From contig NZ_JADGEV010000016.1 in NCBI RefSeq assembly GCF_016744175.1, positions 25,672 to 89,671 on the forward strand: a stretch of 64,000 bases of DNA. Direction: 5' to 3'. The notes under the pieces are model-generated. The model made no database searches, was not told the origin of the DNA, and saw only the letters and a list, made by a program, of their open reading frames with translations. Made by a program: the position numbers and the translations under genes. This stretch comes from Neptunomonas sp. Its GTDB lineage: Bacteria > Pseudomonadota > Gammaproteobacteria > Pseudomonadales > Balneatricaceae. Below are positions 38,885-51,337 of this stretch, piece after piece; the stretch's first letter is position 1, and each line of letters begins with the position of its first letter.

Positions 38885-39898
38885 ATGCTATTAATCCGTC
38901 CTCTTACATTTGCAGATTTACAAGGTTTAGAGCGTTTAGCCGTTGTTTCTGGTGGTCGCATGACGACACTGCCAGCCAACCGTGATCACTTAAATGAACT
39001 CATCAATCGTACTCGTCAATCGTTACGTAAAGAGGTGACTCAATACTCTGATGAAAGCTATCGCTTTGTCTTAGAAGACCAAACCAATGGCGAAATAGTT
39101 GGCGTATGTGGCATCGATGCAAGCGTAGGCATGAATACCCCCTTTTATAGTTACCGCGTTGATGAAGTCGTACATGCCTCTAGCGAACTACAGATTCATA
39201 ATCGAATTCCTGCATTACACTTGTGCCAAGATTACACAGGATCAGCCAGACTTTGCACACTATTTCTTGATAAAGCCTATCGCACGGAAGAGAACTTAAA
39301 CTTACTATCCCGCTCCCGTATGTTGTTTATAGCTGAGTATCCTGAACGCTTTGCAAACAAGCTAATTGCCGAACTACAAGGTGTAGCTGATAGCAAAAAC
39401 CGTTCTCCTTTTTGGGAATGTTTAGGGCGACATTTTTTCAATATGGACTTTGCTAAAGCTAACTACCTCACAGGTATTAACTCAAAAGGCTTTATTGCTG
39501 ATCTGATGCCTCACTATCCAGTTTATGTACCATTACTAAGTGATGAAGCACAGGCATCGTTAGGGCAACCTCGTCCAGATATGATTGAGGTTAAGAAGCT
39601 CTTAGAGGATGAAGGTTTTAGCTACCGACGCTACGTCGATATTTTTGATGCTGGCCCAACACTAGAGGCTCGCACCCAAGATATCCGCACCGTATCACTG
39701 TGTAAAAAAGACATTATAAAAATTAGTAACGACGTGTCTGGTGCGAATCAAGTTGACGTATTAATCAGCAATACCGAACGTGAAAATTTTCGTTGTGTGG
39801 TGACCAAACTCGATCCTCAGCAACCGGAAATCACTACTGAACTAGCGACCTTATTACACCTCAGCAATGGCGATGACGTTCGCATTATTAGCCTTTAA
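38885..39898 (+). CDS. aruF: Arginine N-succinyltransferase, first subunit (AstA/AruF type)
   Basis: A 337-residue AstA-family acyltransferase: IRPLTFADLQGLERLA start, LCTLFLDKAYR, LLSRSRMLFIAEYPERF, SPFWECLGRHFFNMDF and FDAGPTLEART. It transfers succinyl from succinyl-CoA to arginine, the first AST step. As in Pseudomonas, two adjacent genes encode related subunits, thought to form a heteromer. It begins right after the M20 stop and ends 23 bases before its partner. Which copy corresponds to AruF or AruG is assigned by order only. Confidence 0.88.
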   Translation: MLLIRPLTFADLQGLERLAVVSGGRMTTLPANRDHLNELINRTRQSLRKEVTQYSDESYRFVLEDQTNGEIVGVCGIDASVGMNTPFYSYRVDEVVHASSELQIHNRIPALHLCQDYTGSARLCTLFLDKAYRTEENLNLLSRSRMLFIAEYPERFANKLIAELQGVADSKNRSPFWECLGRHFFNMDFAKANYLTGINSKGFIADLMPHYPVYVPLLSDEAQASLGQPRPDMIEVKKLLEDEGFSYRRYVDIFDAGPTLEARTQDIRTVSLCKKDIIKISNDVSGANQVDVLISNTERENFRCVVTKLDPQQPEITTELATLLHLSNGDDVRIISL

Positions 39899-39921
39899 CC
39901 CGGACAGGAGATAGCTCAATT

Positions 39922-42421
<2,500 letters not shown>

Positions 42422-42438
42422 GCCGCATGGAGATTGAA

Positions 42439-43785
42439 ATGACATCCACTATAAACGCGGTAGAAGCCAATTTTGATGGCCTAGTTGGCCCTACTCATAA
42501 CTACGCTGGCCTGTCATTTGGTAACGTTGCTTCGCAGAGTCACTCTGCGCAAGCATCAAATCCCAAACAGGCAGCACTACAAGGCTTGGCCAAAATGAAG
42601 GCCTTGCACGATGCAGGTATGACTCAGGGCGTACTTGCGCCGCAAGAACGCCCTGACCTCAATACACTACGTCGCCTTGGATTTACCGGTAGTGACGCTG
42701 AGGTTTTGCAAGCGGCCGGCAAGCAAGCACCAAAGGTACTAGCAGCTTGCTGCTCTGCCTCAAGCATGTGGACAGCCAACGCTGCTACTGTCTCGCCCAG
42801 TGCCGATACAGCCGATGGGAAAGTACATTTCACACCGGCGAACCTGACCAATAAATTTCACCGCTCAATTGAGCATGAAGTCACAGGGCGTATCCTTAAA
42901 GCGACTTTCAGTGATGAGCGCTATTTCTCTCATCACCAAGCCTTGCCTGGTGTTGAGCACTTCGGCGATGAAGGTGCTGCAAACCATACTCGCTTCTGCC
43001 ATGAGTATGGCCAAGCCGGCGTTGAGTTCTTCGTTTATGGTCGCTATGCATTTGATAGCAGTAAGCCCGCACCAACTCGCTACCCTGCCCGTCACACCTA
43101 CGAGGCATCTGAAGCCGTCGCTCGCTTACATGGTTTGCAGGACAAAGGCGTGATTTATGCACAGCAAAACCCGAATGTGATTGATAAAGGCGTGTTTCAT
43201 AACGACGTTATCGCTGTGGGCAACCGTGACCTGATGTTCTGCCATCAAGAAGCCTTTTTGGATCAGCCCGACGTACTTAAACGCCTTGCGGCCGCCATGA
43301 ACAACCAGTTCAATGTGATTGAAGTTCCGAGCTCACGTGTGTCTGTTGAGGATGCTGTAAAAAGCTACCTATTCAACAGCCAGCTACTTTCAATTGATGG
43401 TAAAACCGTCATTGTTATTCCTGAAGAGTGCCAAAAAACACCCGCCGTTTGGGATTACTTAACCGAGCTGCGTGATGGTGATTCGGCTATCAGTGAGTTG
43501 AAAGTGTTCGACCTAAAACAGAGTATGAGTAACGGTGGTGGACCTGCATGCCTGCGTTTACGCGTCGTGCTCAATGAGCACGAACAAGCGGCCTGCAACT
43601 CCAATACACTGATGAGTGAAGCACTGTATATCCGTTTAACTCAATGGGTGAATCAGCATTATCGCGACCGCATATCTGAAGCAGACTTAGCCGACCCTCA
43701 GCTATTGCTGGAATCACGCAGCGCTCTGGATGAACTCACTCAAATACTCAGTCTAGGCTCTGTTTATCCCTTTCAAAAAATCTAG
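42439..43785 (+). CDS. astB: AstB, N-succinylarginine dihydrolase
   Basis: A 448-residue guanidino-group hydrolase of the pentein fold: [20 protein letters not shown] at the start, the catalytic His in [11 protein letters not shown] and the catalytic Cys in [12 protein letters not shown]. It converts succinylarginine to succinylornithine, two ammonia and CO2, step two of AST. ATG 42439 has GGAG 6 bases upstream; an in-frame ATG at 42427 is possible. Last gene of the operon. Confidence 0.95.
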   Translation: MTSTINAVEANFDGLVGPTHNYAGLSFGNVASQSHSAQASNPKQAALQGLAKMKALHDAGMTQGVLAPQERPDLNTLRRLGFTGSDAEVLQAAGKQAPKVLAACCSASSMWTANAATVSPSADTADGKVHFTPANLTNKFHRSIEHEVTGRILKATFSDERYFSHHQALPGVEHFGDEGAANHTRFCHEYGQAGVEFFVYGRYAFDSSKPAPTRYPARHTYEASEAVARLHGLQDKGVIYAQQNPNVIDKGVFHNDVIAVGNRDLMFCHQEAFLDQPDVLKRLAAAMNNQFNVIEVPSSRVSVEDAVKSYLFNSQLLSIDGKTVIVIPEECQKTPAVWDYLTELRDGDSAISELKVFDLKQSMSNGGGPACLRLRVVLNEHEQAACNSNTLMSEALYIRLTQWVNQHYRDRISEADLADPQLLLESRSALDELTQILSLGSVYPFQKI

Positions 43786-43824
43786 TTTTCTAAATACATC
43801 TTTATTAGTTATAGCTCTTCTGTC

Positions 43825-43848
43825 CCGGGTGAAAGCCCGGTTTTTTTT
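43825..43848 (+). terminator. Rho-independent terminator of the ast operon
   Basis: A GC-rich stem (CCGGGT / GCCCGG with one G-T pair), a GAAA loop and eight consecutive T, 40 bases after the astB stop. Confidence 0.9.
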
Positions 43849-44056
43849 CATATACAAACCCACTTCTCATCAATACCACGCCCATGTCATATTCTGAAAA
43901 ACACTCACTAAAGACATACGAAAGATTTAGACTAGCTCTGCAATGTTTAGCTGAATACTTAATGGCTTTTCTAAAACCAACGAACGTCACAATAAGATAT
44001 GATGACATACATAAACTAAATACATAAACACAAACATCGCGTACTTTTAACTAAAT

Positions 44057-44359
44057 ATGAAAACGCTAAAAGATCTTCAAGGCTTAGGCCCTATGTCCGA
44101 GAAAATGCTTAAAGATGCAGGGGTTGATTCAGTTGAGACGCTGCGCTCTTTAGGCGCTATTCGAGTCTTTATTCAAGTCAGAAAAACCAGTAAAAATAAA
44201 CCTAGCTTAAATCTTTTATATGCACTGGTCGGCGCGCTGGAAGGCGAGCACTGGCTCACCATCGCCAAGCAACAAAAGTCACAACTGATTATGCAATTAG
44301 ATGGATTTCAAGAGTTAGAAAAGCTTTTTGAAAAAGAGCACAAGCCTCTTCAGTTCTAA
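44057..44359 (+). CDS. TfoX C-terminal-domain protein
   Basis: A 100-residue protein with the TfoX_C helix-hairpin-like domain: LKDLQGLGPMSEKMLKDAGVDS and LNLLYALVGALEGEHW. In TfoX/Sxy, the competence activator, this domain follows an N-terminal domain that is missing here. Stand-alone TfoX_C proteins are common and of unknown role. It overlaps the convergent LysR gene by 4 bases at the 3' ends. Confidence 0.85.
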   Translation: MKTLKDLQGLGPMSEKMLKDAGVDSVETLRSLGAIRVFIQVRKTSKNKPSLNLLYALVGALEGEHWLTIAKQQKSQLIMQLDGFQELEKLFEKEHKPLQF

Positions 44360-45291
44360 CTCGATAGTTTTTCAAATAACCCATTACTGCTTTTATGAAG
44401 TAGTTTCAGCTCTTTTCGTAACATTTTAACGAAAGATAAGGTCAACGCTGATTTAGTTTTGTGCGCAGGAAATATCAAGTTATAACGATAAGCAATACGC
44501 GGCTCAAAACGCTTTACTACTAAGCCAAGTTTTTGATAATGCAATGCCGTAATGGGTTCTACTAAAGAGACTCCTGCTCCAGATAAGACTAGCGCACACG
44601 CACTGTAAGACAGCTGTGTATCCATTAAGAGTTTGCGTTTAACGCCTACAGAATCAAATACACTATCAATTTTATGATGGATACTTTGCTCGGTTCCCAG
44701 AGATATAAAATTCTCTCCTTCCAAGTCTTTCGGAACGATCACCTCTTTTTCCACAAGAGGATGGCCGATAGGAAGAATGCACACCAAACGGCTTTCTGCC
44801 AAAGGCTCGACTTCAATCGCCACATCAGCCATAGGAATCGCAGAAACTACTCCCAAATCATACTGCTGGCTGGCCACTAAATCGGCTACTTGTTGGGTAC
44901 TTCTCACCTGCAAAGAAAAGGTTACATCGGGGTATTCTTGTCCAAACAATTGTGTGATTCGTGGAATAAAATCGATGGAAACAGCAGGCATTGAAGCGAC
45001 CCGCAATGTACCGGTATGGCATTCGCGCAAGTCATCAGCTGCGCGCGCCAGTGTTTCCATTGAGACAAAAGAGCGCTCTACTTCTGCATAAAACACATGT
45101 GCTTCTGGCGTTGGAATCAAACGTTTCTTATGACGCTCAAACATTTGCACCTCAACCATGCTCTCAAAATCACTCAATAAACGGCTCACCGCAGGCTGAG
45201 ATACACATAAAATATCTGCGGCACCACTAGTCGTGCCACTAATCATGACGGCTCTAAATGCTTCTATTTGCCGATAGGTTACACGCGCCAT
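44356..45291 (-). CDS. LysR-family regulator, OccR/NocR-like
   Basis: A 311-residue LysR regulator with an N-terminal winged HTH (YRQIEAFRAVMISGTTSGAA; VSQPAVSRLLSDFE) and a type 2 periplasmic-binding-like effector domain. The N-terminal region resembles the opine-catabolism regulators OccR and NocR. ATG 45291 with GGAGGAG upstream is preferred over GTG 45303. It is divergent from the TRAP transporter operon, which it probably controls. The effector is not known. Confidence 0.85.
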   Translation of the reverse strand: MARVTYRQIEAFRAVMISGTTSGAADILCVSQPAVSRLLSDFESMVEVQMFERHKKRLIPTPEAHVFYAEVERSFVSMETLARAADDLRECHTGTLRVASMPAVSIDFIPRITQLFGQEYPDVTFSLQVRSTQQVADLVASQQYDLGVVSAIPMADVAIEVEPLAESRLVCILPIGHPLVEKEVIVPKDLEGENFISLGTEQSIHHKIDSVFDSVGVKRKLLMDTQLSYSACALVLSGAGVSLVEPITALHYQKLGLVVKRFEPRIAYRYNLIFPAHKTKSALTLSFVKMLRKELKLLHKSSNGLFEKLSS

Positions 45292-45418
45292 TAGCTCCTC
45301 CACTTAATAACAAAATACTATCAAGTAATATAAATAAACGATTTGATGTTATTTAATCAAGCCATCATCATTAAATAAAGCTGACACCTCAACTAGAAAC
45401 ATAAAAAGAGAGGGACTG

Positions 45419-45982
45419 ATGGAACAAATGTTTCGTTACATACTGACCGCTTTAATCAGCACAGTAGCCGCCTGCCAATTCATACAAGTGATTACGCGTT
45501 ACGTTTTTGAAACGCCCATTATGGGTTTGGAAGAAACAGCGCTGATTCCAACTATTTGGCTGTACATCATGGGCAGTGTTAACGCCTCACGTGAAGACAC
45601 ACAGATACGCGCTAATGTGCTGGAGATCTTTCTTAAAACCGATCACGCACGCGCCATACTGCAAGCCATTTCAGAGGTCATCAGTATTGCAATCTCGATC
45701 TGGTTAACCTGGTGGGCCTGGTTGTATTTCAGCTACTCCATCCGAGTGTGGAAAGGTACACCAACACTTTATATTCCTACCTTTATTTACGAATCAGCTC
45801 TGTTTATCGGTTTGCTTATGATGACCGCATTCACAATATGGCACCTGATCCGTAATGTGCAGTACCTGCTTGGGTATCGCACTAAACCTGATCACGAGAT
45901 TGATCCAGACCTTCCAACCACCAATGAAGTGGAAGAGTTCCAGATTTTAGCTGACACACAAAAGGGCAATAACAATGGTTGA
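45419..45982 (+). CDS. dctQ: TRAP transporter small membrane subunit (DctQ type)
   Basis: A 187-residue protein with four membrane segments and the DctQ-type RYVFETPIMGLEETALIPTIW core, plus a charged C-terminal tail. Together with DctM and DctP it forms a sodium-driven high-affinity importer. It overlaps dctM by 8 bases. GAGGGA precedes the ATG at 45419. Confidence 0.93.
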   Translation: MEQMFRYILTALISTVAACQFIQVITRYVFETPIMGLEETALIPTIWLYIMGSVNASREDTQIRANVLEIFLKTDHARAILQAISEVISIAISIWLTWWAWLYFSYSIRVWKGTPTLYIPTFIYESALFIGLLMMTAFTIWHLIRNVQYLLGYRTKPDHEIDPDLPTTNEVEEFQILADTQKGNNNG

Positions 45983-47273
45983 GATCGCTATTCTGGCATT
46001 TGCCGTACTGGTCATTTTGCTGACCATTGGGGTACCACTGCCCTACTGTTTTGGTGCTGGGCTCATCGTTATGACCACCGTAGGCGAAGCGTCTATGCGC
46101 GGCATGATGTTGTGGGGCTTTAGCCAACTAACAAACCCTGTACTGCTGGCAATTCCACTGTTTGTATTTGCCGGCACTATTATGAGCATCAGCGGTATTG
46201 CTGCTAGCTTACTCGATTTTGTAAACATCTTTATTGGCCGTATCCGCGGTGGACTTGGTGTGGTGGCAGCCATTAGCTGTGCCATTATCGGTGCCATTTC
46301 AGGTAGTGGGCTTACGGGTATTGCGGCCATCGGCCCTTTGTTGATTCCAGAAATGGAGCGCAAAGGTTACCCGCGTGCTTATGCAACAGCCTTGGTAGCT
46401 AACTCTTCTATTCTTGGACTATTAATTCCACCCAGCGTCACCATGATTGTTTATGGCTGGGTAACAGACACATCAATTTTGGCATGTTTCCTGGCAACAT
46501 TAGGCCCGGGGCTGTTGATCATGACTAACTTCTCTATTGTTAATCTGGTGATGTCACGCAAATTCCCGTTGATTCTCGACGATCCAATGCCGATGAAGCA
46601 GCTAATGAGTGAGGCCAGTAAACGCACAGTTAGCGCAGTTCCCGCACTACTCATGCCTGTTATCATTCTCGGTGGTATTTATGGCGGTATTATGACGCCA
46701 ACTGAAGCAGCCGCCGTTGCTGTTATCTACTCACTACCTGTCGGTTTCATGATCTACAAAGGACTGACCTTTAAAACCCTACTTGAATCCGGCAAGGAGT
46801 CTGCCACTGCTGTAGGCGCCATTCTGATCATGATTTTGTTCAGTCTAATGCTGAGCCAAATTTATGTAATGGAAGACATTCCACAAATGTTAGTCGATAA
46901 GATCTTTGAGATTACCGACGACAAAGTGCTGCTACTAATACTCGTTAACTTGTTCCTGTTCGCTATTGGCATGGTCGTAAACGATATCACTGCCATCATT
47001 CTAACAGCCCCACTGTTACTGCCATTGATGTCTGCTTTGGGTGTTAGCCCTATTCAATTCGCAGCCATTATGGGTGTCAATACAGCGATGGGCGGCGTTA
47101 CACCACCGTATGCCAGCATCCTCTATTTGGGCGCTCGTATCGGTAAAGTTAAATTCACAGAAGTGGTTAAGCCAGCCATGCTGCTCATCCTCTTCGGATA
47201 CATCCCAGTTGTAATACTGGTCTCAGTTTGGCCTGACTTGTCGGAATACTTTCCACGCGCGTTCGGTTATTAA
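45975..47273 (+). CDS. dctM: TRAP transporter large membrane subunit (DctM type)
   Basis: A 432-residue protein with about 12 membrane segments and the DctM signatures GFSQLTNPVLLAIPLFVFAG, SGSGLTGIAAIGPLLIPEM, LLIPPSVTMIVYGW and NDITAIILTAPLLLP. It is the sodium-coupled translocation subunit. Between dctQ and dctP in a compact operon. Confidence 0.95.
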   Translation: MVEIAILAFAVLVILLTIGVPLPYCFGAGLIVMTTVGEASMRGMMLWGFSQLTNPVLLAIPLFVFAGTIMSISGIAASLLDFVNIFIGRIRGGLGVVAAISCAIIGAISGSGLTGIAAIGPLLIPEMERKGYPRAYATALVANSSILGLLIPPSVTMIVYGWVTDTSILACFLATLGPGLLIMTNFSIVNLVMSRKFPLILDDPMPMKQLMSEASKRTVSAVPALLMPVIILGGIYGGIMTPTEAAAVAVIYSLPVGFMIYKGLTFKTLLESGKESATAVGAILIMILFSLMLSQIYVMEDIPQMLVDKIFEITDDKVLLLILVNLFLFAIGMVVNDITAIILTAPLLLPLMSALGVSPIQFAAIMGVNTAMGGVTPPYASILYLGARIGKVKFTEVVKPAMLLILFGYIPVVILVSVWPDLSEYFPRAFGY

Positions 47274-47312
47274 CACAACATAAAAAAATCCAATGTCACT
47301 CGGGAGATAACA

Positions 47313-48311
47313 ATGAAAAAAAACCTGATTAATAAGCTGGCCATGGCGGTCACATTATCAGTATCACTCACAGCAACAGCAGAAGCTGTCACGCTAAAGC
47401 TGTCACATGTTCGCCCACAAGCGACTGCCATCGATATGGATGCCAAACAATTTGCTAACGACATAAAAGCAGCAACTGATGGCAAGGTTAAGGTGAAAAT
47501 CTATGCGGCTAGCGCACTAGGTGACTACACCGTTGTACAAGAACGCGTAGGTTTAGGCGCAGTTGATATGGCGGTACAACCACCAGCATCGGGTGTTGAT
47601 AAACGTTTTCAGGTTGTTTACATGCCTTACCTTGTGAAAACGTGGGATGACGCACAAAAAGTGTTTGCTAAAGGCTCTTCTATGCGCCAAACCGTTGCAG
47701 AACTTTATGATGCACAGAACATTACTGTTCTGGGTGCATGGCCGGTTTACTTCGGTGGTGTTTCTTTGAATAAAGAGATCGAAAATGCGGCAGACCCTTC
47801 AGTAAACAAAGGAGCAAAGCTTCGCGTCCCACCTATTAAAACGTTCCAGTTAACCGCTGACAACATCGGTTTTATTGGCTCACCTCTGCCCTTCTCTGAA
47901 GCTTTCACCGCCGTACAAACGGGTGTTGTTGATGGTGTTATGGGATCCGGAGCGGAAGGTTATTACGCATCATTTCGTGACGTAACCAAGAGCTACCTGC
48001 CTATCAATACCCATTTTGAAATGTGGTACCTGATCATCAACAAAGACGTTTTCAATGAGCTGAAAGATGATCAACGCGCCAAACTCATCAGCGCCGCTGA
48101 TAAGTTTGAAGCAACACGTTGGGAAAATGCACGTGGTGATCAAGCGAAAAATGAGCAACTGCTAGAAAAAGCCGGCGCGCACATTGTTCCTGTTAGCGAA
48201 GCGCAAATTGAAGCGCATGCCAAAATCGTTCGTGAAAAAGTATGGCCTGAAATTATCAATGACATTGGCGCAGAGTGGGCACAAGGCGTTTTAGACGAAG
48301 CCTTAAAATAA
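47313..48311 (+). CDS. dctP: TRAP transporter substrate-binding protein (DctP type)
   Basis: A 332-residue periplasmic protein: a signal peptide of ~25 residues (cleavage near AEA), then the DctP fold with the conserved binding Arg in GAKLRVPPIKTF and PFSEAFTAVQTGVVDGV. The arginine normally pairs with a ligand carboxylate, so the substrate is probably an organic acid or amino-acid derivative. It sets the specificity; the surrounding dehydrogenase genes suggest an opine-like or D-amino-acid ligand. Confidence 0.94.
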   Translation: MKKNLINKLAMAVTLSVSLTATAEAVTLKLSHVRPQATAIDMDAKQFANDIKAATDGKVKVKIYAASALGDYTVVQERVGLGAVDMAVQPPASGVDKRFQVVYMPYLVKTWDDAQKVFAKGSSMRQTVAELYDAQNITVLGAWPVYFGGVSLNKEIENAADPSVNKGAKLRVPPIKTFQLTADNIGFIGSPLPFSEAFTAVQTGVVDGVMGSGAEGYYASFRDVTKSYLPINTHFEMWYLIINKDVFNELKDDQRAKLISAADKFEATRWENARGDQAKNEQLLEKAGAHIVPVSEAQIEAHAKIVREKVWPEIINDIGAEWAQGVLDEALK

Positions 48312-48379
48312 GCCATTTAATGCAGAAAGAATAGATGTAAACCCTGCAAAGAAGACCTTGCAGTAATTTTTGTCTCATT

Positions 48380-48407
48380 GCCCGGCTCATTTATGCCGGG
48401 CCTTTTT
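48380..48407 (+). terminator. Terminator between the TRAP operon and the dehydrogenase genes
   Basis: A 7-bp GC-rich stem (GCCCGGC / GCCGGGC), an 8-base loop and CTTTTT. It lies 69 bases after dctP and only 19 bases before the next gene, so read-through must supply the downstream genes unless a promoter is hidden in the gap. Confidence 0.85.
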
Positions 48408-48418
48408 CCCCAAAAAGG
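48401..48418 (+). promoter_or_regulatory. Hairpin sequestering the ribosome-binding site of the FAD oxidoreductase
   Basis: CCTTTTT (48401-48407) can pair with AAAAAGG (48412-48418), which is the Shine-Dalgarno sequence of the gene at 48426. The 5' arm is the T-tract of the preceding terminator. The pairing is exact over 7 bp with a CCCC loop. Confidence 0.4.
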
Positions 48419-48425
48419 ACATGCC

Positions 48426-49550
48426 ATGACGCAGTTTTCAACTGACAGCCAACGTAGAACAGACGTTTGCGTTCTGGGCGGCGGTATTGTCGGCCTGGCC
48501 GTCGCATTGGGTCTGCAACGCAATGGACTGAGCGTAACTATTCTTGACGAAGGTGATATTGCATTGCGTGCTTCTCGCGGCAATTTCGGCCTAGTTTGGG
48601 TACAAGGTAAAGGCGACACATTACCTGAGTATGCGGCTATTTCACGCCTGTCAGCTAAGCTCTGGGCTAATCATGCTCTACGCCTAAAAGAAGCCACCGG
48701 GATTGATATACAGCTACAACAACGTGGCGGCTTGTTTCTGTGCTTGAGCGAGCAAGAGCTCAGCCAACGGCATGCCATGCTAACCCGCATGCAAAAAACA
48801 GCGGCCGGCGACTACCCCTTTAAAACACTCGACTTACAACAACTTCGTGAATTTATCCCCGAAGCTGGTCCTGAAGTAGCAGGAGCAACATGGGGGCCAG
48901 AAGATGGCCACTTAAACCCGCTTTTCTACTTGCGCGCCATGACAGAGCAGTTTCTTCAGCGCGGTGGCACAATCGATAACTCCGGCAAGGTATCTAAAAT
49001 AGAGCCTACAGACTCAGGTTTCACGCTTTCATCTGACTCCGGGCAATGGCATGGTGATCAAATAGTATTAGCCGCGGGTTTAGGCAACCGTGATTTAGCC
49101 CCTCACGTAGGTTTGTCCGCGCCGTTAGTCCCCAACCGTGGCCAAGTCCTTATCTGCGAACGCGTAAAGCCATTTCTAAATTACCCTACCGGCCATGTGA
49201 GACAGACCAACGAAGGTACTCTGCAATTGGGCGACTCAAAAGAAGATGTTGGTTTCGATTCTGGTACAACCTCAGACATTATCGCAAAAATTGCACACAG
49301 AGCCAGCCAGATGTTCCCCCTCCTGCGAGATGTTCGCTTGATCCGCGCTTGGGGTGCTTTACGTGTTATGACACCTGATGGCTATCCACTGTATGAAGCT
49401 TCCCAACAGTATCCTGGGGCCTATCTCGTTACCTGCCATAGCGGTGTTACATTAGGCGCCCTACATGAAGGCCCTATTGCCGACTGGATCGCCAATGACC
49501 GAACTGAACTGCCTTTGGAGGTATTCAATGCCAAACGCTTTACCCTTTAA
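48426..49550 (+). CDS. FAD-dependent oxidoreductase, DAO family (catalytic subunit of an HcnC/OoxB-type dehydrogenase)
   Basis: A 374-residue DAO-fold flavoprotein with the dinucleotide motif VCVLGGGIVGLAVALGLQ, and near the C-terminus CHSGVTLGALHEG. In HcnABC, OoxAB and D-hydroxyproline dehydrogenases this subunit oxidises the C-N bond of the amino-acid derivative. ATG 48426 is chosen because AAAAAGG lies 7 bases upstream and the FAD motif starts 14 residues in; the in-frame start at 48378 would fall on the terminator hairpin. It overlaps the next gene by 23 bases. Confidence 0.88.
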   Translation: MTQFSTDSQRRTDVCVLGGGIVGLAVALGLQRNGLSVTILDEGDIALRASRGNFGLVWVQGKGDTLPEYAAISRLSAKLWANHALRLKEATGIDIQLQQRGGLFLCLSEQELSQRHAMLTRMQKTAAGDYPFKTLDLQQLREFIPEAGPEVAGATWGPEDGHLNPLFYLRAMTEQFLQRGGTIDNSGKVSKIEPTDSGFTLSSDSGQWHGDQIVLAAGLGNRDLAPHVGLSAPLVPNRGQVLICERVKPFLNYPTGHVRQTNEGTLQLGDSKEDVGFDSGTTSDIIAKIAHRASQMFPLLRDVRLIRAWGALRVMTPDGYPLYEASQQYPGAYLVTCHSGVTLGALHEGPIADWIANDRTELPLEVFNAKRFTL

Positions 49551-49908
49551 ACGTCTGCCTACCAACAAGGCCGAGTGGGTCACTGTTTATATTGAAGGTC
49601 AGCCCGTCAAAGTACGCCAAGGTGATAGTGCTGCAGCAGCCGTTTTAGCCGCTGGATTACAACCTAGCCGTACGACTGTGGTCAGCGGCAGCGGTCGCGC
49701 GCCCTACTGCCTGATGGGTGTTTGTTTTGAATGCCTACTTCAAATTGACGGTGTAGAAAATGTACAGGGCTGCATGACACCCGCTCGCGAAGGAATGCAG
49801 ATAATGAGCCAAAAACAAGCAAGGCAACTGAACAACTCAAAACCTAGTGATTTAAAGCCTACTGATCTAAAAAATAGTCACATTAAAAATGAGGACACGG
49901 CCGTATGA
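49528..49908 (+). CDS. [2Fe-2S] subunit of the dehydrogenase (HcnA type)
   Basis: A 126-residue ferredoxin-like protein with CX4CX2CX11C spacing visible in APYCLMGVCFECLLQ and the later QGCMTP. It transfers electrons between the two flavoprotein subunits in the HcnABC type of dehydrogenase. The C-terminal tail has the short repeat KPSDLKPTDLKNS. ATG 49528 has GGAGG upstream inside the preceding gene; it overlaps the next gene by 4 bases. Confidence 0.85.
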   Translation: MPNALPFKRLPTNKAEWVTVYIEGQPVKVRQGDSAAAAVLAAGLQPSRTTVVSGSGRAPYCLMGVCFECLLQIDGVENVQGCMTPAREGMQIMSQKQARQLNNSKPSDLKPTDLKNSHIKNEDTAV

Positions 49909-51293
49909 ACACTCCCGAATATGATCTAGTCATTATCGGGGCAGGCCCTGCAGGAATGTCTGCTGCAACAACGGCTTCATCTCATGGTTTGAAAGTCGCT
50001 ATTTTAGATGAACAGGCAGCCCCTGGCGGACAAATTTATCGCTCCATTAGCAGTCCCGCTATCGCTAACGAAAGTATTCTTGGGGCTGATTATTACCATG
50101 GCCGGACATTATTATCGGCGATGCGCTATGCCAAGGTTGATTACTTCCCTAGCAGCAGTGTATGGACTGTTTCACCCGAGCTACTTATCAGTTTTAGCAA
50201 AGCAGGGAAAAGTAGCCAAATAAAGGCTAAAAAGCTGTTGATCGCTACCGGTGCTCAAGAGCGCCCTGTACCCTTTTTAGGCTGGACACTACCCGGGGTT
50301 ATGTCTTGCGGCGCTGCGCAAATCTTACTTAAAAGCAGTGGGCTAATCCCTTCGGGACCTCTCGTTTTGGCGGGTAGCGGGCCACTGCTGTTATTAATAG
50401 CGGCGCAGCTTAACAGAGCAGGCGTTGAGATTGAGGCCATTCTTGATACGACCCCAAAAGGACGCTACCTAAAGTCTCTGCGTCATTTACCAGCCGCTTT
50501 GCGCAACTTACCGTTACTCTTAAAAGGGGTGGGGTTACTCATTGAACTTAAGCGTGCTGGTGTTCGTTATATCAACAACGCTGCACAGCTAAAAGCACTA
50601 CCTGATGACACTGGCTTGCTAACCAAACTGCAATTTAAAACTGGAGAAGCAACTGACACTTTCAACTGCAAGACACTACTGGTGCATCAAGGTGTCGTTC
50701 CTAATGTGCAGCTAACACGTGCTTTACAGTTAGAGCACCAGTGGGATGAGCTACAGCAGTGCTGGAAACCGACACTCGATAGCTGGGGAGAGAGTAGCCA
50801 AGCCGGTATTTTCGTAGCAGGTGACTCAAGTGGCATTGCAGGCGCACGTGCCGCTGAGTATATGGGCGAATTAACTGCACGGCGTATCGCGCAGCAACTC
50901 GATAAATTATCTCAAGAAACGTTACTGCTAAAAACAGCTAAAACAGGCAGATTGCTTCAGCAACAGCAGGCAATACGCCCTTTTCTTGATGCACTATATC
51001 AACCTGCAGATGAGTTTTTAAAGCCTTCAGACGAAACATTAGTGTGCCGTTGTGAGGAAGTAACCGCAGGCCAGATACGCAGTATGGTCGCACAAGGTTG
51101 CACAGGCCCCAACCAAACAAAAGCCTTTAGCCGAGCCGGTATGGGGCCCTGTCAAGGACGTCTTTGCGGATTAACAGTGGCTCAAATCATCGCTAATGAG
51201 AGACAAGTAACTGTCAGTGAGGTGGGTTATTACCAGATTCGCACACCGATTAAACCACTCACTATTGGTGAATTAGCAGATTTAGCAGAGTAA
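49905..51293 (+). CDS. FAD/NAD(P)-binding subunit with C-terminal [2Fe-2S] domain (HcnB/OoxA type)
   Basis: A 462-residue flavoprotein with [20 protein letters not shown] at the N-terminus, a second nucleotide motif [29 protein letters not shown], and a BFD-like [2Fe-2S] C-terminal domain with Cys residues in [13 protein letters not shown] and [10 protein letters not shown]. It is the partner of the DAO-type subunit in opine, hydroxyproline and hydrogen-cyanide-synthase enzymes. Absence of glycine-to-cyanide specific context argues against true HcnB. Confidence 0.88.
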   Translation: MNTPEYDLVIIGAGPAGMSAATTASSHGLKVAILDEQAAPGGQIYRSISSPAIANESILGADYYHGRTLLSAMRYAKVDYFPSSSVWTVSPELLISFSKAGKSSQIKAKKLLIATGAQERPVPFLGWTLPGVMSCGAAQILLKSSGLIPSGPLVLAGSGPLLLLIAAQLNRAGVEIEAILDTTPKGRYLKSLRHLPAALRNLPLLLKGVGLLIELKRAGVRYINNAAQLKALPDDTGLLTKLQFKTGEATDTFNCKTLLVHQGVVPNVQLTRALQLEHQWDELQQCWKPTLDSWGESSQAGIFVAGDSSGIAGARAAEYMGELTARRIAQQLDKLSQETLLLKTAKTGRLLQQQQAIRPFLDALYQPADEFLKPSDETLVCRCEEVTAGQIRSMVAQGCTGPNQTKAFSRAGMGPCQGRLCGLTVAQIIANERQVTVSEVGYYQIRTPIKPLTIGELADLAE

Positions 51294-51337
51294 TAGCTCA
51301 ATACCCATCACTTATTAACTTACAGGTAGTAAAAGAG

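Noticed and set aside
42869..43162. Several long open frames overlapping astB in other frames
   Set aside because: Shadows caused by the codon composition of astB; no start sites or domains.
43805..44008. 67-residue open frame on the minus strand after astB
   Set aside because: It runs across the terminator hairpin of the ast operon, has no ribosome-binding site and no recognisable motif.
48426..51293. True hydrogen cyanide synthase (hcnABC)
   Set aside because: Gene order is C-A-B rather than A-B-C, the genes are joined to a TRAP transporter and RidA, and the opine/amino-acid dehydrogenase branch fits the context better.
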